A DNA stretch of 64,000 bases, from the NCBI RefSeq assembly GCF_000718785.1, contig NZ_JOCA01000002.1:372001-436000 (forward strand), written 5' to 3'. Position numbers and translations under genes: made by a program. The DNA comes from Streptomyces sp. NRRL WC-3626 (GTDB lineage Bacteria > Actinomycetota > Actinomycetes > Streptomycetales > Streptomycetaceae). Positions 16,565 to 25,465 of this stretch are shown piece after piece; position 1 is the first letter of the stretch, and the number at the start of each line of letters is the position of its first letter. The notes beneath the pieces were generated by a model. It made no database searches, was not told the origin of the DNA, and saw only the letters and a list, made by a program, of their open reading frames with translations.

Positions 16565-17035
16565 TCAGGCCGCCGTGGGACCGCCCACCGTCCACCCGGG
16601 AGCCTGAGGATGCGCGGCCAGGTGCTCGTGCCGCACCTCGTCGCCGCATGCCCGGCAGGTCACGACCGGCACGAACTCGTTGCCGCAGACGTGCTCGAGC
16701 ACCATCGGCAGGTCGCCGTCCCGGTGCAGATGGCGGTCGCCCCACTCCTTGAGGGTCAGCAGGACGGGCTCCAGCTCGAGACCCGCCCGCGTGGGCCGGT
16801 ACTCGAAACGCCGCGGGCGCTCGCTGTACGGGTGCTTGGCCAGGATCCCGGCGTCGACCAGCCGCCGCAGCCGGGTGGCCAGGATGTCGCGCGGAGCGCC
16901 GATGTTGCGCACCAGCTGGTCGAAGCGGCCGTTGCCGAGGCAGACCTCGCGCAGTACGAGCAGGGAGTACTTCTCGCCGACCAGCGCGAGCGTGTCGGCG
17001 ATCGAGCAGGGGCGCGGGTCTTTGGAGGCGGCCAT
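16565..17035 (-). CDS. HxlR-family winged-helix transcriptional regulator
   Basis: The 156-residue protein starts MAASKDPRPCSIAD at 17035. The N-terminal CSIADTLALVGEKYSLLVLR is the HxlR signature (Cys, then 'W/KYSLLVLREV'). A winged helix (FDQLVRNIGAPRDILATRL) and the wing RRFEYRPTRAGLEL follow. A C-terminal extension with CRACGDE resembles half of a zinc-ribbon and is common in Streptomyces HxlR proteins. It lies divergent from nothing close by and upstream of uppP on the same strand. The target is unknown. Confidence 0.85.
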   Translation of the reverse strand: MAASKDPRPCSIADTLALVGEKYSLLVLREVCLGNGRFDQLVRNIGAPRDILATRLRRLVDAGILAKHPYSERPRRFEYRPTRAGLELEPVLLTLKEWGDRHLHRDGDLPMVLEHVCGNEFVPVVTCRACGDEVRHEHLAAHPQAPGWTVGGPTAA

Positions 17036-17122
17036 ACGGCCGAGTCTAGGGGAGGGTTGGTTTTTCCAACCTACGTCGCCGGGGCAAGTCCGGATTCCCT
17101 GCTCACCGGAACGCACACGGTC

Positions 17123-17896
17123 TCACCGCCCGCGCAGCTGGTGCCGCTTGCGCCACGCCACCACCGCACCCACCAGACCCGGTACGGCGATGCAGGCCAG
17201 CGCGATCAGGAAGGCCGGGGACGTCGGCGTCGAGGCACGGGCGCCGGCCACGACGTAGGCGGCGGTGTTCGGGACCGACCCGAGGGCCGTCGCCAGCAGG
17301 AACGGCAGCAGCCGCATACGGGAGACGGCGGCGCAGTAGTTGGACGCGGCGAACGGGATGCCCGGGAACAGCCGGGCCGCCAGCATCGAGCGGAAGCCGT
17401 GCCGGCTCAGCTGGTCGTCCGCCGCCTTGAGCCAGCGCCCGCGCAGCAGCGGACGCAGCGCCTCCTGACCGAGCGCACGCCCCAGACAGAAGGCCAGCCC
17501 GGCACCGAGGACCGTACCGCCGAGCGCCGCGCCCAGGCCGAGCTGCGAGCCGAACAGCGCCCCCGCGGCCAGGTTCAGCAGCGGGCGCGGTACGAACGCC
17601 ACCGTGCACACCCCGTAGGCCACCGCGTAGGCCACGACCGCCGCGGCCCCGCCCAGCTGAGCCGGCCAGCCGTCGGTGAGCAGCCGCTGCGGCTCGAACG
17701 CGAGCATCAGCGACGCGGCGGTGAGGAGCAGCAGGACCAGCAGGGACAGCCGTGACCAGGGGGACAGCAGGAGTCTGGCGCAGCGGGCGGCGAATCCCGT
17801 GGCCGGAGCCGGCGGGAGCGGCGCGGTGAGTTCCGCGGCGGTGGCCCGGGGAGAGGCCGTGGCGGTGCCCCCAGAGCGGGTGGTGGCATCGAGCAT
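17123..17896 (-). CDS. TVP38/TMEM64 (DedA-superfamily) membrane protein
   Basis: The protein has 257 residues. A polar N-terminus is followed by about five hydrophobic segments. The SNARE-associated/DedA-type core includes FVPRPLLNLAAGALFG and, in the second half, LLAARLFPGIPFAASNYCAA with the conserved Phe/Arg-rich helix. Members are thought to act in membrane lipid or polyprenyl-phosphate flipping. It is divergent from the AlkD-like gene, with only 49 bases between starts. Substrate unknown. Confidence 0.8.
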   Translation of the reverse strand: MLDATTRSGGTATASPRATAAELTAPLPPAPATGFAARCARLLLSPWSRLSLLVLLLLTAASLMLAFEPQRLLTDGWPAQLGGAAAVVAYAVAYGVCTVAFVPRPLLNLAAGALFGSQLGLGAALGGTVLGAGLAFCLGRALGQEALRPLLRGRWLKAADDQLSRHGFRSMLAARLFPGIPFAASNYCAAVSRMRLLPFLLATALGSVPNTAAYVVAGARASTPTSPAFLIALACIAVPGLVGAVVAWRKRHQLRGR

Positions 17897-17945
17897 TCGG
17901 TGACACTAACCGACGAATATGTGTGATCGCCGTAGTCTTCGTCTC

Positions 17946-18668
17946 ATGCGCGTCACAGGAGCCGGGGCACCCTCCGTGCCGGACAGTCCGCTCGCCGACA
18001 CGGTGCTGGAACGGCTCACCGCCGCCTACGGGCCCGCCGGCGACCCGGAGCGCGCCGTGGCCCAGCGGGCGTACATGAAGGACGTCGCCCCCTTCCTGGG
18101 CATGACCACCCCGGCCCGCCGCGCCCTGTCCCGCACCGTCCTGGCCGGACTGCCCCGCCCCGGCGAGGCCGACTGCGCGGCCGTCGCCCTGCGCTGCTGG
18201 GAGCTGCCCGAGCGCGAGTACCAGTACTTCGCCGTGGACTATCTGCGCCGTCATGTACGGCACTGCTCCTCCGGCTTCCTGCCCGTCGCCCGGCACCTCG
18301 TCACCACGGTCCCCTGGTGGGACACCGTCGACCTGCTCGCCGCCCATGTCGTCGGGGCGCTGGTCGGTGCCGACCGGGGACTGGCCGCCGACATGGACGA
18401 GTGGATCGGCGACGACGACATGTGGCTCGCCCGCACCGCTCTCCTCCACCAGTTGCGCTACCGGGAACACACCGACACCGCACGGCTCTTCGACCACTGC
18501 CTGCGCCAGTCCGGCCACCCGGACTTCTTCATCCGCAAGGCCATCGGCTGGTGCCTACGCGAGTACGCCAAGACCGACCCCGACGCCGTACGGTCCTTCC
18601 TGGCGCGTGAGCAGGGACGGTTCGCGCCGCTGTCGGTGCGGGAGGCGCTGAAGAACATCGGCGCGTAG
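17946..18668 (+). CDS. AlkD-like DNA alkylation repair protein (HEAT-repeat glycosylase)
   Basis: The start at 17946 (MRVTGAGAP) fits the family; a longer frame to 17919 adds little. The 240 residues consist of helical HEAT-like repeats. Hallmarks are [19 protein letters not shown] near residue 40, [32 protein letters not shown], and [18 protein letters not shown], which contains the family Trp and Arg residues. AlkD proteins excise positively charged alkylated bases without flipping them. It precedes the tuf3 leader region on the same strand, with a 50-base gap to the leader ORF. Confidence 0.88.
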   Translation: MRVTGAGAPSVPDSPLADTVLERLTAAYGPAGDPERAVAQRAYMKDVAPFLGMTTPARRALSRTVLAGLPRPGEADCAAVALRCWELPEREYQYFAVDYLRRHVRHCSSGFLPVARHLVTTVPWWDTVDLLAAHVVGALVGADRGLAADMDEWIGDDDMWLARTALLHQLRYREHTDTARLFDHCLRQSGHPDFFIRKAIGWCLREYAKTDPDAVRSFLAREQGRFAPLSVREALKNIGA

Positions 18669-18720
18669 CGGCGCGGAAAACCATTCGACGCGGGGCGGGT
18701 TGTCGGCAAGGATCGACGAC

Positions 18721-18822
18721 ATGTTCCGGTACGCCTTCCACCTCGCAGCATCCGCGGTCGCGGATGCCCCGAAGGCTGCCGTCCCCGCTTTCCCCACCGC
18801 CGTCGACGGCGCCCGAAGCTGA
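18721..18822 (+). CDS. Putative 33-residue leader ORF upstream of tuf3
   Basis: An ATG at 18721 is preceded by AAGGA at a good spacing and opens a 33-codon frame starting [17 protein letters not shown] and ending VDGARS. Its stop codon overlaps the first base pairs of a perfect-stem hairpin (18821-18863) ahead of the EF-Tu gene. The position suggests a translated leader controlling tuf3 rather than a functional protein, although a conserved small protein cannot be excluded. It is too short to prove by eye. Confidence 0.45.
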   Translation: MFRYAFHLAASAVADAPKAAVPAFPTAVDGARS

Positions 18823-18863
18823 CCCTCCCCGGATCGACCGGCGGACCCCCCAGGGGGAGGGTC
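18821..18863 (+). promoter_or_regulatory. Hairpin directly after the leader ORF, ahead of tuf3
   Basis: GACCCTCCCC (18821-18830) is perfectly complementary to GGGGAGGGTC (18854-18863), with a 23-base loop. The stop codon of the leader ORF enters the left arm, so a ribosome finishing or stalling on the leader would melt the stem. It could be an attenuator or a factor-independent terminator. The spacing to the tuf3 start is 93 bases. Confidence 0.5.
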
Positions 18864-18955
18864 GGCCAGGTTCCCGGGGTCCCCGTTCCGGCCGCGCGCC
18901 GATCCGTTCGCGCCCGGGGCTTCACGCGTCACCATCGAGACTTCGAGGTACCGCC

Positions 18956-20125
18956 ATGTCCAAGACGGCGTACGTCCGCACCAAACCGCATCTGAACATC
19001 GGCACGATGGGCCATGTCGACCACGGCAAGACCACCCTGACGGCCGCCATCACCAAGGTCCTCGCCGAGCGCGGCTCCGGCAGTTTCGTCCCGTTCGACC
19101 GCATCGACCGGGCGCCGGAGGAGGCCGCGCGCGGCATCACCATCAACATCGCGCACGTCGAGTACGAGACCGACACCCGGCACTACGCGCACGTCGACAT
19201 GCCCGGCCACGCCGACTACGTCAAGAACATGGTCACCGGCGCGGCGCAGCTCGACGGGGCGATCCTCGTCGTCTCCGCGCTCGACGGGATCATGCCGCAG
19301 ACCGCCGAACACGTGCTGCTCGCCCGCCAGGTGGGCGTCGACCACATCGTCGTGGCGATCAACAAGGCCGACGCGGGCGACGAGGAGCTCACCGACCTGG
19401 TCGAGCTGGAGGTCCGCGACCTGCTCTCCGCGCACGGCTACGGCGGCGACTCCGCGCCCGTCGTACGGGTCTCCGGGCTGAAGGCACTGGAGGGCGACCC
19501 GCGCTGGACGGCGTCGATCGACGCGCTGCTCGACGCGGTGGACACCTATGTGCCCATGCCCGAGCGGTATGTCGACGCGCCGTTCCTGCTGCCGGTGGAG
19601 AACGTGCTCACCATCACCGGCCGGGGCACCGTCGTGACCGGCGCCGTGGAGCGCGGCACCGTACGCGTGGGCGACCGGGTGCAGGTGCTCGGCGCCGAAC
19701 TGGAGAGCGTCGTGACCGGTCTGGAGACCTTCGGCAAGCCCATGGAGGAGGCGCAGGCCGGGGACAACGTGGCGCTGCTGCTGCGCGGGGTGCCGCGTGA
19801 CGCGGTGCGGCGCGGGCACGTGGTGGCCGCGCCGGGCAGTGTGGAGCCCAGCCGGCGCTTCACGGCGCGGGTGTATGTGCTGTCGGCCCGCGAGGGCGGC
19901 CGTACGACACCGGTGTCGACGGGGTACCGGCCGCAGTTCTACATCCGTACGGCCGACGTCGTGGGCGACGTCGACCTCGGCGAGGCCGCCGTGGCGCGGC
20001 CGGGCGACACGGTCACGATGACCGTCGAGCTGGGCCGGGACGTGCCCCTGGAGGCCGGGCTCGGATTCGCCATCCGTGAGGGCGGCCGCACGGTCGGCGC
20101 CGGAACGGTGACGACGGTCGGCTGA
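18956..20125 (+). CDS. tuf3: Elongation factor Tu, divergent third copy (EF-Tu3-like)
   Basis: The 389-residue GTPase has all G motifs: GHVDHGKTT (residues 19-27), RGITIN, G3 DMPGH, NKAD and SGLKAL, followed by the two beta-barrel domains. It delivers aminoacyl-tRNA to the ribosome. It differs from housekeeping EF-Tu in many places: DMPGH instead of DCPGH, an Arg/Ala-rich effector region, and a shortened C-terminus. It is not next to rpsL-rpsG-fusA, where tuf1 lies. Streptomyces often carry such a third gene (tuf3), expressed weakly or under stress. A leader ORF and hairpin precede it, and a strong terminator follows. Confidence 0.9.
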   Translation: MSKTAYVRTKPHLNIGTMGHVDHGKTTLTAAITKVLAERGSGSFVPFDRIDRAPEEAARGITINIAHVEYETDTRHYAHVDMPGHADYVKNMVTGAAQLDGAILVVSALDGIMPQTAEHVLLARQVGVDHIVVAINKADAGDEELTDLVELEVRDLLSAHGYGGDSAPVVRVSGLKALEGDPRWTASIDALLDAVDTYVPMPERYVDAPFLLPVENVLTITGRGTVVTGAVERGTVRVGDRVQVLGAELESVVTGLETFGKPMEEAQAGDNVALLLRGVPRDAVRRGHVVAAPGSVEPSRRFTARVYVLSAREGGRTTPVSTGYRPQFYIRTADVVGDVDLGEAAVARPGDTVTMTVELGRDVPLEAGLGFAIREGGRTVGAGTVTTVG

Positions 20126-20129
20126 GCCC

Positions 20130-20173
20130 CGTACGGCCGGCCGCTCCCGCACACGGGGGCGGCCGGCCGTACG
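20130..20173 (+). terminator. Strong intrinsic-type terminator after tuf3
   Basis: Fifteen-base arms (20130-20144, CGTACGGCCGGCCGC; 20159-20173) are perfectly complementary. The 14-base loop can pair further (CCCG with CGGG). It begins five bases after the tuf3 stop and separates it from the next gene. Confidence 0.85.
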
Positions 20174-20199
20174 TCCGGACGACGGCGGACAATGGGGCG

Positions 20200-21045
20200 G
20201 TGAGCGAGCCCATTCCCGTGACCCGTGCCGTCGACCACGGCACCGCCAAGCTGATGCCCGACGTCGACCGCGAGCGGGCCTGGCTGCTGACCGTCGACGG
20301 GGCACCGCAGTCCTACGTCGACCTCGACGAGCCGACGCATCTGGAGTTCGAGTACGCGCGGCGGCTCGGGCACGTCCTCGACACCGTGGGTGAGCCGGGG
20401 CGCCCTCTGGACGCCGTGCACCTCGGCGGCGGGGCGCTCACCCTGCCCCGCTATCTGGCCGCCACCCGCCCCGGTTCCCGGCAGCACGTCGTGGAGTTCG
20501 ACCGGGGGCTCCTCGACCTGGTCGCCGAGCAGCTGCCCCTCCCCGCCGGAGCCGGCGTGACCCTGCACGCGGCGGACGCCCGCGCCTGGCTGGCGGCGGC
20601 CCCGGACGACAGCGCCGACGTCCTGGTCTGCGACGTCTTCGGCGGCTCGCGGGTCCCGGCGCACCTGACCTCCGCCGGGTACGCGCACGAGGCCGCGCGT
20701 GTGCTGCGGCCGGACGGGGTGTATCTCGCGAACCTCGCGGACGCGGCCCCCTTCGCGTTCCTGCGCTCGCAACTCGCCACGCTCGGCGCCCGGTTCGCGG
20801 AGCTGGCGCTCATCGCCGAGCCGGGGGTGCTGCGCGGCCGCCGCTTCGGCAACGCCGTGCTGGCCGCCGCCCACCGGCCGTTGGACATCGCCGCCCTGTC
20901 CCGCGCCACCGCCGCCGACGCCTTCCCCGCGAGGGTCGAACACGGCACGGCGCTGCGGGACTTCACCCGCGGGGCACGTCCGGTGCGCGACGAGGACGCA
21001 GTGATGTCCCCGGAACCCCCGGAGGGGGCGTTCGGCATCGGCTGA
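20200..21045 (+). CDS. Spermidine synthase-like SAM-dependent methyltransferase
   Basis: The 281-residue soluble protein starts at GTG (20200). It has a Rossmann methyltransferase core: motif I VHLGGGALTLPRYL, acidic end of strand two QHVVEFDRGLLDL, then AADARAWLAAAPDDSADVLV and CDVFGGSRVP. This matches spermidine synthase-like fusion or stand-alone proteins common in actinobacteria. The diagnostic polyamine-site residues are not obvious, so the substrate is unknown. It follows the tuf3 terminator and converges with the MFS gene. Confidence 0.8.
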   Translation: MSEPIPVTRAVDHGTAKLMPDVDRERAWLLTVDGAPQSYVDLDEPTHLEFEYARRLGHVLDTVGEPGRPLDAVHLGGGALTLPRYLAATRPGSRQHVVEFDRGLLDLVAEQLPLPAGAGVTLHAADARAWLAAAPDDSADVLVCDVFGGSRVPAHLTSAGYAHEAARVLRPDGVYLANLADAAPFAFLRSQLATLGARFAELALIAEPGVLRGRRFGNAVLAAAHRPLDIAALSRATAADAFPARVEHGTALRDFTRGARPVRDEDAVMSPEPPEGAFGIG

Positions 21046-21097
21046 CGCGGTGGCCGCCCCGGGGGGACGTCGTGGGGGCCGTCGTGGGGGAGCCGAG

Positions 21098-22417
21098 TCA
21101 GCCGACGGGCCGTTCCGTGTCCGCGGACGCGGGGTCCGGGATCTTGCCGGTGATCTGGAGGCTGCGACGCCGCAGATTGCGTACGTCCGGCACACACAGG
21201 ACCGCCGCGGTGACCACCACGACCAGCACCGCGCACCCCCACAGCGCCTCCGGGCGGCCGAACGCCGTCTCCGCCGGGCCCGCCAGCGCCATCGCCGCCG
21301 GCACCAGCGCGACCGAGCCGAACCAGTCGTACGCCGAGACCCGGGACAGCTTCTCCTCCGGTATCTCCTGGTGCAGCGCGGTCATCCAGGAGACGCCGAA
21401 CACCTCGAGGGACACCCCGGTCACGAACATCACCGCGCACAGCACGGTGACCGGCGCCGGCACGGCGAGCGCCGCCGACGGCAGCGCCAGCGGGAACACG
21501 CACAGCGTGCCGGTGAACAGCAGACGGCGCGGCTGCCAGCGCGTCATCAGCAGCGCGCCCACCACCGTCCCCCCGCCGAAGAAGGCCAGCGCCACACCCC
21601 AGGGCGCGGCGCCGCCCAGATGGTCCCGGGCGACCAGCGGCCCGTAGACCGCGTCGGCCGCGCCGACGACCGCGTTGGCGACCGAGAACTGGACGACGAT
21701 GCCCCACAGCCAGGGCCGGCCGATGAACTCCCGCCAGCCCTCCCTGAGATCGGCGAGCATGCCGCCGCCCGGCGCGCGCGGCGGTATGTGCTTCACATCG
21801 AGGAACGCCCGCAGCGCCGCCGCGCACGCGAACGCCACCGCGTCCACCGCCAGCACCCAGCCGGGCCCGATCGCGGCGACCATGGCCCCGCCGAGCGCGG
21901 CACCGCCGAGGGTCGCCCCGTGCATCGCCATCCGGAACACCGCGAACGCCCGGCCGGCCTGATCGCCCCGCACCGACGACAGCAGCATGCCCTCGGCGGC
22001 CGGGTTGAAGAACGCGTGCCCCGTACCGCCGAGGGCGCTGAGCAGCATCATCTGCCACAGCCTGGGCTCGCCCGCCAGCACCAGCGCCGCGAACGCGGCC
22101 TGCGAGACGCAGTTCAGGGCGTTGGCCGCGACCATCACCCGGTGCCTCGGCAGCCGGTCCGCGACGGCACCGCCGATCAGCAGGAACAGCACCAGCGGCA
22201 GGGTGCGGGCGGCGGCCACCAGACCGACGTCGCCGCCGTCGCCGCCGGCACCCAGCACGGCGAACGCGGCGGCGATCAGCGCGCCGTGGCTGCCCAGGTT
22301 GGTCACCACGGCGGCGGCGGTCAGCAGCGAGTAGTTGCGGCCGGCCCAGTCGGGGCGGCGGCGGAAGACGGTGGTCGGCACCCCGTGACTATCGCCGGGC
22401 GGGAGCCGACTTGCCAA
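21098..22417 (-). CDS. MFS transporter
   Basis: The 439-residue protein has about 11-12 hydrophobic segments. The loop after helix two reads GGAVADRLPRHRVMV, a form of the major facilitator signature. The layout with FFNPAAEGMLLSSVRGDQAG resembles the EntS/tetracycline-type exporter subgroup. It is probably a drug or metabolite exporter; the substrate is unknown. The start may be the GTG at 22381 (VPTTVFRRRPDW) rather than 22417, because the transporter core begins just after it. It lies 24 bases downstream of the lipoprotein-like gene. Confidence 0.85.
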   Translation of the reverse strand: MASRLPPGDSHGVPTTVFRRRPDWAGRNYSLLTAAAVVTNLGSHGALIAAAFAVLGAGGDGGDVGLVAAARTLPLVLFLLIGGAVADRLPRHRVMVAANALNCVSQAAFAALVLAGEPRLWQMMLLSALGGTGHAFFNPAAEGMLLSSVRGDQAGRAFAVFRMAMHGATLGGAALGGAMVAAIGPGWVLAVDAVAFACAAALRAFLDVKHIPPRAPGGGMLADLREGWREFIGRPWLWGIVVQFSVANAVVGAADAVYGPLVARDHLGGAAPWGVALAFFGGGTVVGALLMTRWQPRRLLFTGTLCVFPLALPSAALAVPAPVTVLCAVMFVTGVSLEVFGVSWMTALHQEIPEEKLSRVSAYDWFGSVALVPAAMALAGPAETAFGRPEALWGCAVLVVVVTAAVLCVPDVRNLRRRSLQITGKIPDPASADTERPVG

Positions 22418-22441
22418 ATGCGTCGCCGGCCCCCCGACCTG

Positions 22442-23452
22442 CTACGACCCCGTCGGAGGCTCCTCCGTGAGACGCACCGTGCTGAGGATCTTCTGCACGG
22501 TCGCGTCCGGGATCTCCTCCTTGACGCCCTTCGCGCCGTACAGGTTCCAGGTGACGAAGTCCCCGGCGCCGTTCTTGAAGGCGAAGGTGGTGGCCTTGCC
22601 GTCGCTGTCGCACTTGCCCTTCTGCGGAGTGTTCTCCGAGTGCGCCGTGATCACGCTGCCCTTGATGCCGGACGCCGTGGTGTACGCCTTCGGCTTCCCG
22701 TACTTGATGCTCTTCTTGTCGGGCTGCGTGTACCCGCCGTAGATCCACCACGGCACCCGGGTCTCGGCGGCCATGTCCGTGTCCTTGGCACCGTTCTCAC
22801 CGCGGGTTCCGGCGGTGGCGAGGGAGGTGTCGCTCTCGCGGCCGTCCTTGTCGTCGTCGCTCGAGCACCACTTGGACTTCAGGTACGCGGGAGCGGTGAC
22901 GCTGGTGCGGCCCATCTCACCGTCCTTCTCCTCCCACTCGAAGCCCACGCTGGTGCCGGGCGTCTCGATCTCCCAGTCGGCGGGAACGTCGAACTTCGTG
23001 CCGAAGCGCGTGTTGACGACCACCTGCCAGCCCGGAATCGTCGCCTTCTCCGCCTCACCGCCGCGCGGGTTGCCGTCCGAGGCGGAGACGCTCGGCTCGG
23101 CGGAGGTGTCCTTGGTCGCGGTGGAGGTCGGCTTGGCGTCCTTCTTGCCGTCCGCCTCGTCGTCCTTGTCACCGCCGAGCACCAGGAACCCCGTGACACC
23201 GGCGGCCACGACGACGGCCGTCGCCGCGATGATCGCCACCAGCTTCGTCCGGTTGCCGCCGCCCCCGCCCTGCGGAGACTGCGGGCCGCCCGCCACGGTC
23301 TGCGCGCCCCAGCCGGGCTGCTGCGGATACGTGTTCGGCTGTTGATAGCCGGGCTGCTGATACGGATTCGGCTGTTGGTACCCCGGCTGCTGGTACGGAT
23401 TGTTCGACTGCGGGTTCTGCTCGCCCCCGGGCGGCTGCTGTCCTGGCCACAT
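22442..23452 (-). CDS. Membrane-anchored secreted protein with Pro/Gln/Tyr-rich N-terminus
   Basis: The start at 23452 (MWPGQQPPGG) is chosen because it opens the typical cytoplasmic Pro/Gln repeats (several NPYQQPGYQQP units, residues about 17-45). One transmembrane helix (VAIIAATAVVVAAGVTGFLVL, residues about 70-90) follows, then a Ser/Thr/Asp-rich linker and an extracytoplasmic domain of about 200 residues (WQVVVNTRFGTKFDVPADWE). This layout is common among Streptomyces membrane proteins of unknown function. Two cysteines in the outer domain (SKWCSSDD and GKCDSD) may form a disulphide. No function can be assigned. Confidence 0.8.
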   Translation of the reverse strand: MWPGQQPPGGEQNPQSNNPYQQPGYQQPNPYQQPGYQQPNTYPQQPGWGAQTVAGGPQSPQGGGGGNRTKLVAIIAATAVVVAAGVTGFLVLGGDKDDEADGKKDAKPTSTATKDTSAEPSVSASDGNPRGGEAEKATIPGWQVVVNTRFGTKFDVPADWEIETPGTSVGFEWEEKDGEMGRTSVTAPAYLKSKWCSSDDDKDGRESDTSLATAGTRGENGAKDTDMAAETRVPWWIYGGYTQPDKKSIKYGKPKAYTTASGIKGSVITAHSENTPQKGKCDSDGKATTFAFKNGAGDFVTWNLYGAKGVKEEIPDATVQKILSTVRLTEEPPTGS

Positions 23453-23571
23453 GGGCAGCAACACTAACCGCGTCATGGACACGATTGGGTCACCGCCCTT
23501 TGACAGGGACGTAGCAACCTGGAGGCCGTACGGCATGGCGACATGAGACTACTCGCGGGTAACCTTCGGGT

Positions 23572-24024
23572 ATGAGCGCAGACCAGATGTCCATCGGCGA
23601 GATGCTCGCCGCCACGGTGCCCATGGCCCGGACCCTCGACCTCCAGTTCCTGGAGACCACCGCCGAGCGGGCTGTCGTCGCCCTGCCCGACCAGGCCGAC
23701 TACCACAACCACGTGGGCGGCCCGCACGCCGGCGCGATGTTCACCCTCGGCGAGTCGGCGAGCGGAGCGATCGTGCTCGCCGCGTTCGGCGACCAGCTCG
23801 CGCGGGCCGTACCGCTGGCCGTCCGGGCCGAGATCGCCTACAAGAAGCTGGCGATGGGCCCCGTCACCGCCACCGCCACCCTCGGCCGCCCAGCCGCCGA
23901 GGTCGTCGCCGAACTCGACGAGGGCATGCGCCCCGAATTCCCGGTCTCGGTCGCCATCCGCCGCGAGGACGGCGCCGTCACCGGCGAGATGACCGTCGTG
24001 TGGACCCTGCGCCCCAACGGCTGA
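23572..24024 (+). CDS. PaaI/DUF4442-type hotdog-fold thioesterase
   Basis: The protein has 150 residues. The hotdog core includes YHNHVGGPHAGAMFTLGESA, in which the HxGG...HxGAMFTLGE pattern is the hallmark of PaaI/YiiD-type acyl-CoA thioesterases. It is soluble and of family length. Start ATG at 23572 follows a short leader after the divergent gene at 23452. The natural acyl-CoA is unknown. It is followed 85 bases later by the DedA gene. Confidence 0.85.
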   Translation: MSADQMSIGEMLAATVPMARTLDLQFLETTAERAVVALPDQADYHNHVGGPHAGAMFTLGESASGAIVLAAFGDQLARAVPLAVRAEIAYKKLAMGPVTATATLGRPAAEVVAELDEGMRPEFPVSVAIRREDGAVTGEMTVVWTLRPNG

Positions 24025-24108
24025 CCACGGGCACTCCGGCGGGGCCGGTAGGCTTCCCGTTCGTGCGCCGGTGGCGGCGCACGAACGGCGGACCGGGAGG
24101 ACAGGGCG

Positions 24109-24738
24109 TTGCACGTGCAGGAGTGGCTCGAGACCGTACCCGCGGCCGCCGTGTACGCGCTGGTCGGGCTGGTCATCGGACTGGAGAGCCTGGGCATCCC
24201 GCTGCCGGGCGAGATCATCCTCGTCTCCTCCGCGCTGCTCGCCTCCCAGCACGGCGACATCGACCCGGTGGTCCTCGGCGCCTGCGCCACGGCCGGCGCG
24301 ATCATCGGCGACTCGATCGGCTACGCCATCGGCCGCAAGGGCGGACGGCCGCTGCTGGCCTGGCTGGGCGCGAAGTTCCCCCGCCACTTCAGCGAGGGGC
24401 ACATCGCGACGGCCGAACGGTCCTTCACGAAGTGGGGCATGTGGGCGGTCTTCTTCGGCCGCTTCGTCGCCCTGCTGCGCATCTTCGCCGGCCCGCTCGC
24501 GGGCGTGCTGCGGATGCCGTACTGGAAGTTCCTGATCGCCAACGTCCTCGGTGGCATCGTGTGGGCGGGCGGCACCACGGCCGTCATCTACTACGTCGGC
24601 ATCGTCGCGGAATCCTGGCTGAAGCGCTTCTCCTGGCTGGGCCTGGTCCTGGCGGTACTGATCGGCGTCACCTCGATGCTGGTACTCAAGCGCAAGGCGA
24701 GGAAGGCAGTGCCGGAACCCGTGGTCGCCGGCGACTGA
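24109..24738 (+). CDS. DedA-family integral membrane protein
   Basis: The TTG at 24109 is chosen because GGGAGG lies eight bases ahead; a GTG at 24115 is possible. The 209 residues include about five hydrophobic segments. Family motifs are ESLGIPLPGEIILVSSALLA (residues about 26-45), GDSIGYAIGRKGG, and FFGRFVALLRIFAGPLAG with the conserved Arg residues. DedA proteins are now linked to undecaprenyl-phosphate or phospholipid translocation and membrane homeostasis. It converges with the gamma-carbonic anhydrase gene. Confidence 0.9.
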   Translation: MHVQEWLETVPAAAVYALVGLVIGLESLGIPLPGEIILVSSALLASQHGDIDPVVLGACATAGAIIGDSIGYAIGRKGGRPLLAWLGAKFPRHFSEGHIATAERSFTKWGMWAVFFGRFVALLRIFAGPLAGVLRMPYWKFLIANVLGGIVWAGGTTAVIYYVGIVAESWLKRFSWLGLVLAVLIGVTSMLVLKRKARKAVPEPVVAGD

Positions 24739-24820
24739 AGGGGCGCGGGGCCGTGTCGACATGCGGCTTGGCCGCGTGGGCGCGGCCGGCCACACACAAC
24801 CGGCAGACCGCGCGCGGCGC

Positions 24821-25351
24821 TCACCCCCCGTGCTCCTCCCGGTGAGCCCCCGCCAACTCCGCGTACAGCGTCCCGTTGAGCGTCAGCCCCTCGCGCTCCT
24901 CCGCACTCAGCTCCCGCCGCACCTTCGCCGGCACCCCCGCCACCAGCGACCCCGCCGGCACCACCATGCCCTGCGGCACCAACGCCTGCGCGGCGACGAG
25001 GGACCCCGCGCCGATGACGGCGCCGTTGAGCACGGTCGCCCCCATCCCGATCAGACAGTCGTCGCCCACCGTCGCGCCGTGGACGACCGCGTTGTGCCCG
25101 ATCGACACCCGCTCACCCACGCTGACCGGAAACCCCGGATCGGCGTGCAGCGTGCAGTTGTCCTGCACGTTGCTGCTCGCGCCGACGGAGATCCGCTCCA
25201 CGTCACCGCGCAGCACCGCCCCGTACCAGACGCTCGCGCCCGCGCCCAGCGTCACGTCCCCGATCACCGAGGCCGTGGGCGCCACGAACGCGTCCTCGTC
25301 GATCTTCGGCTCCCTGCCCCCGATACCCGTGATCAGCGCGCGGTGCGTCAT
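24821..25351 (-). CDS. Gamma-carbonic anhydrase-like hexapeptide-repeat protein
   Basis: The start at 25351 follows GGAGGAGAGGGCG. The 176 residues form a left-handed beta-helix with hexapeptide repeats. Metal-site histidines lie in QDNCTLHADPG and GHNAVVHGATVG, matching the YrdA/CaiE/gamma-CA group. The region VWYGAVLRGDVERISVG is a family signature. It may hydrate CO2 or act as an acyltransferase-like protein; catalytic residues of true Cam are only partly present. It is divergent from the acyltransferase gene at 25466. Confidence 0.88.
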   Translation of the reverse strand: MTHRALITGIGGREPKIDEDAFVAPTASVIGDVTLGAGASVWYGAVLRGDVERISVGASSNVQDNCTLHADPGFPVSVGERVSIGHNAVVHGATVGDDCLIGMGATVLNGAVIGAGSLVAAQALVPQGMVVPAGSLVAGVPAKVRRELSAEEREGLTLNGTLYAELAGAHREEHGG

Positions 25352-25465
25352 CGCCCTCTCCTCCACCCGACGTCGTAGACCCCCGCACCGTACGCCAACC
25401 CGGTGGGGTGAAGATCACAGGGGCGCGGGCCCGTCCGCGGGGTGCCCGCCGACTACGGTGAGCGG

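Noticed and set aside
21050..23467. Open plus-strand frame of about 800 codons
   Set aside because: It is the antisense shadow of the MFS and membrane-protein genes, with Arg/His-rich composition typical of GC-biased opposite strands.
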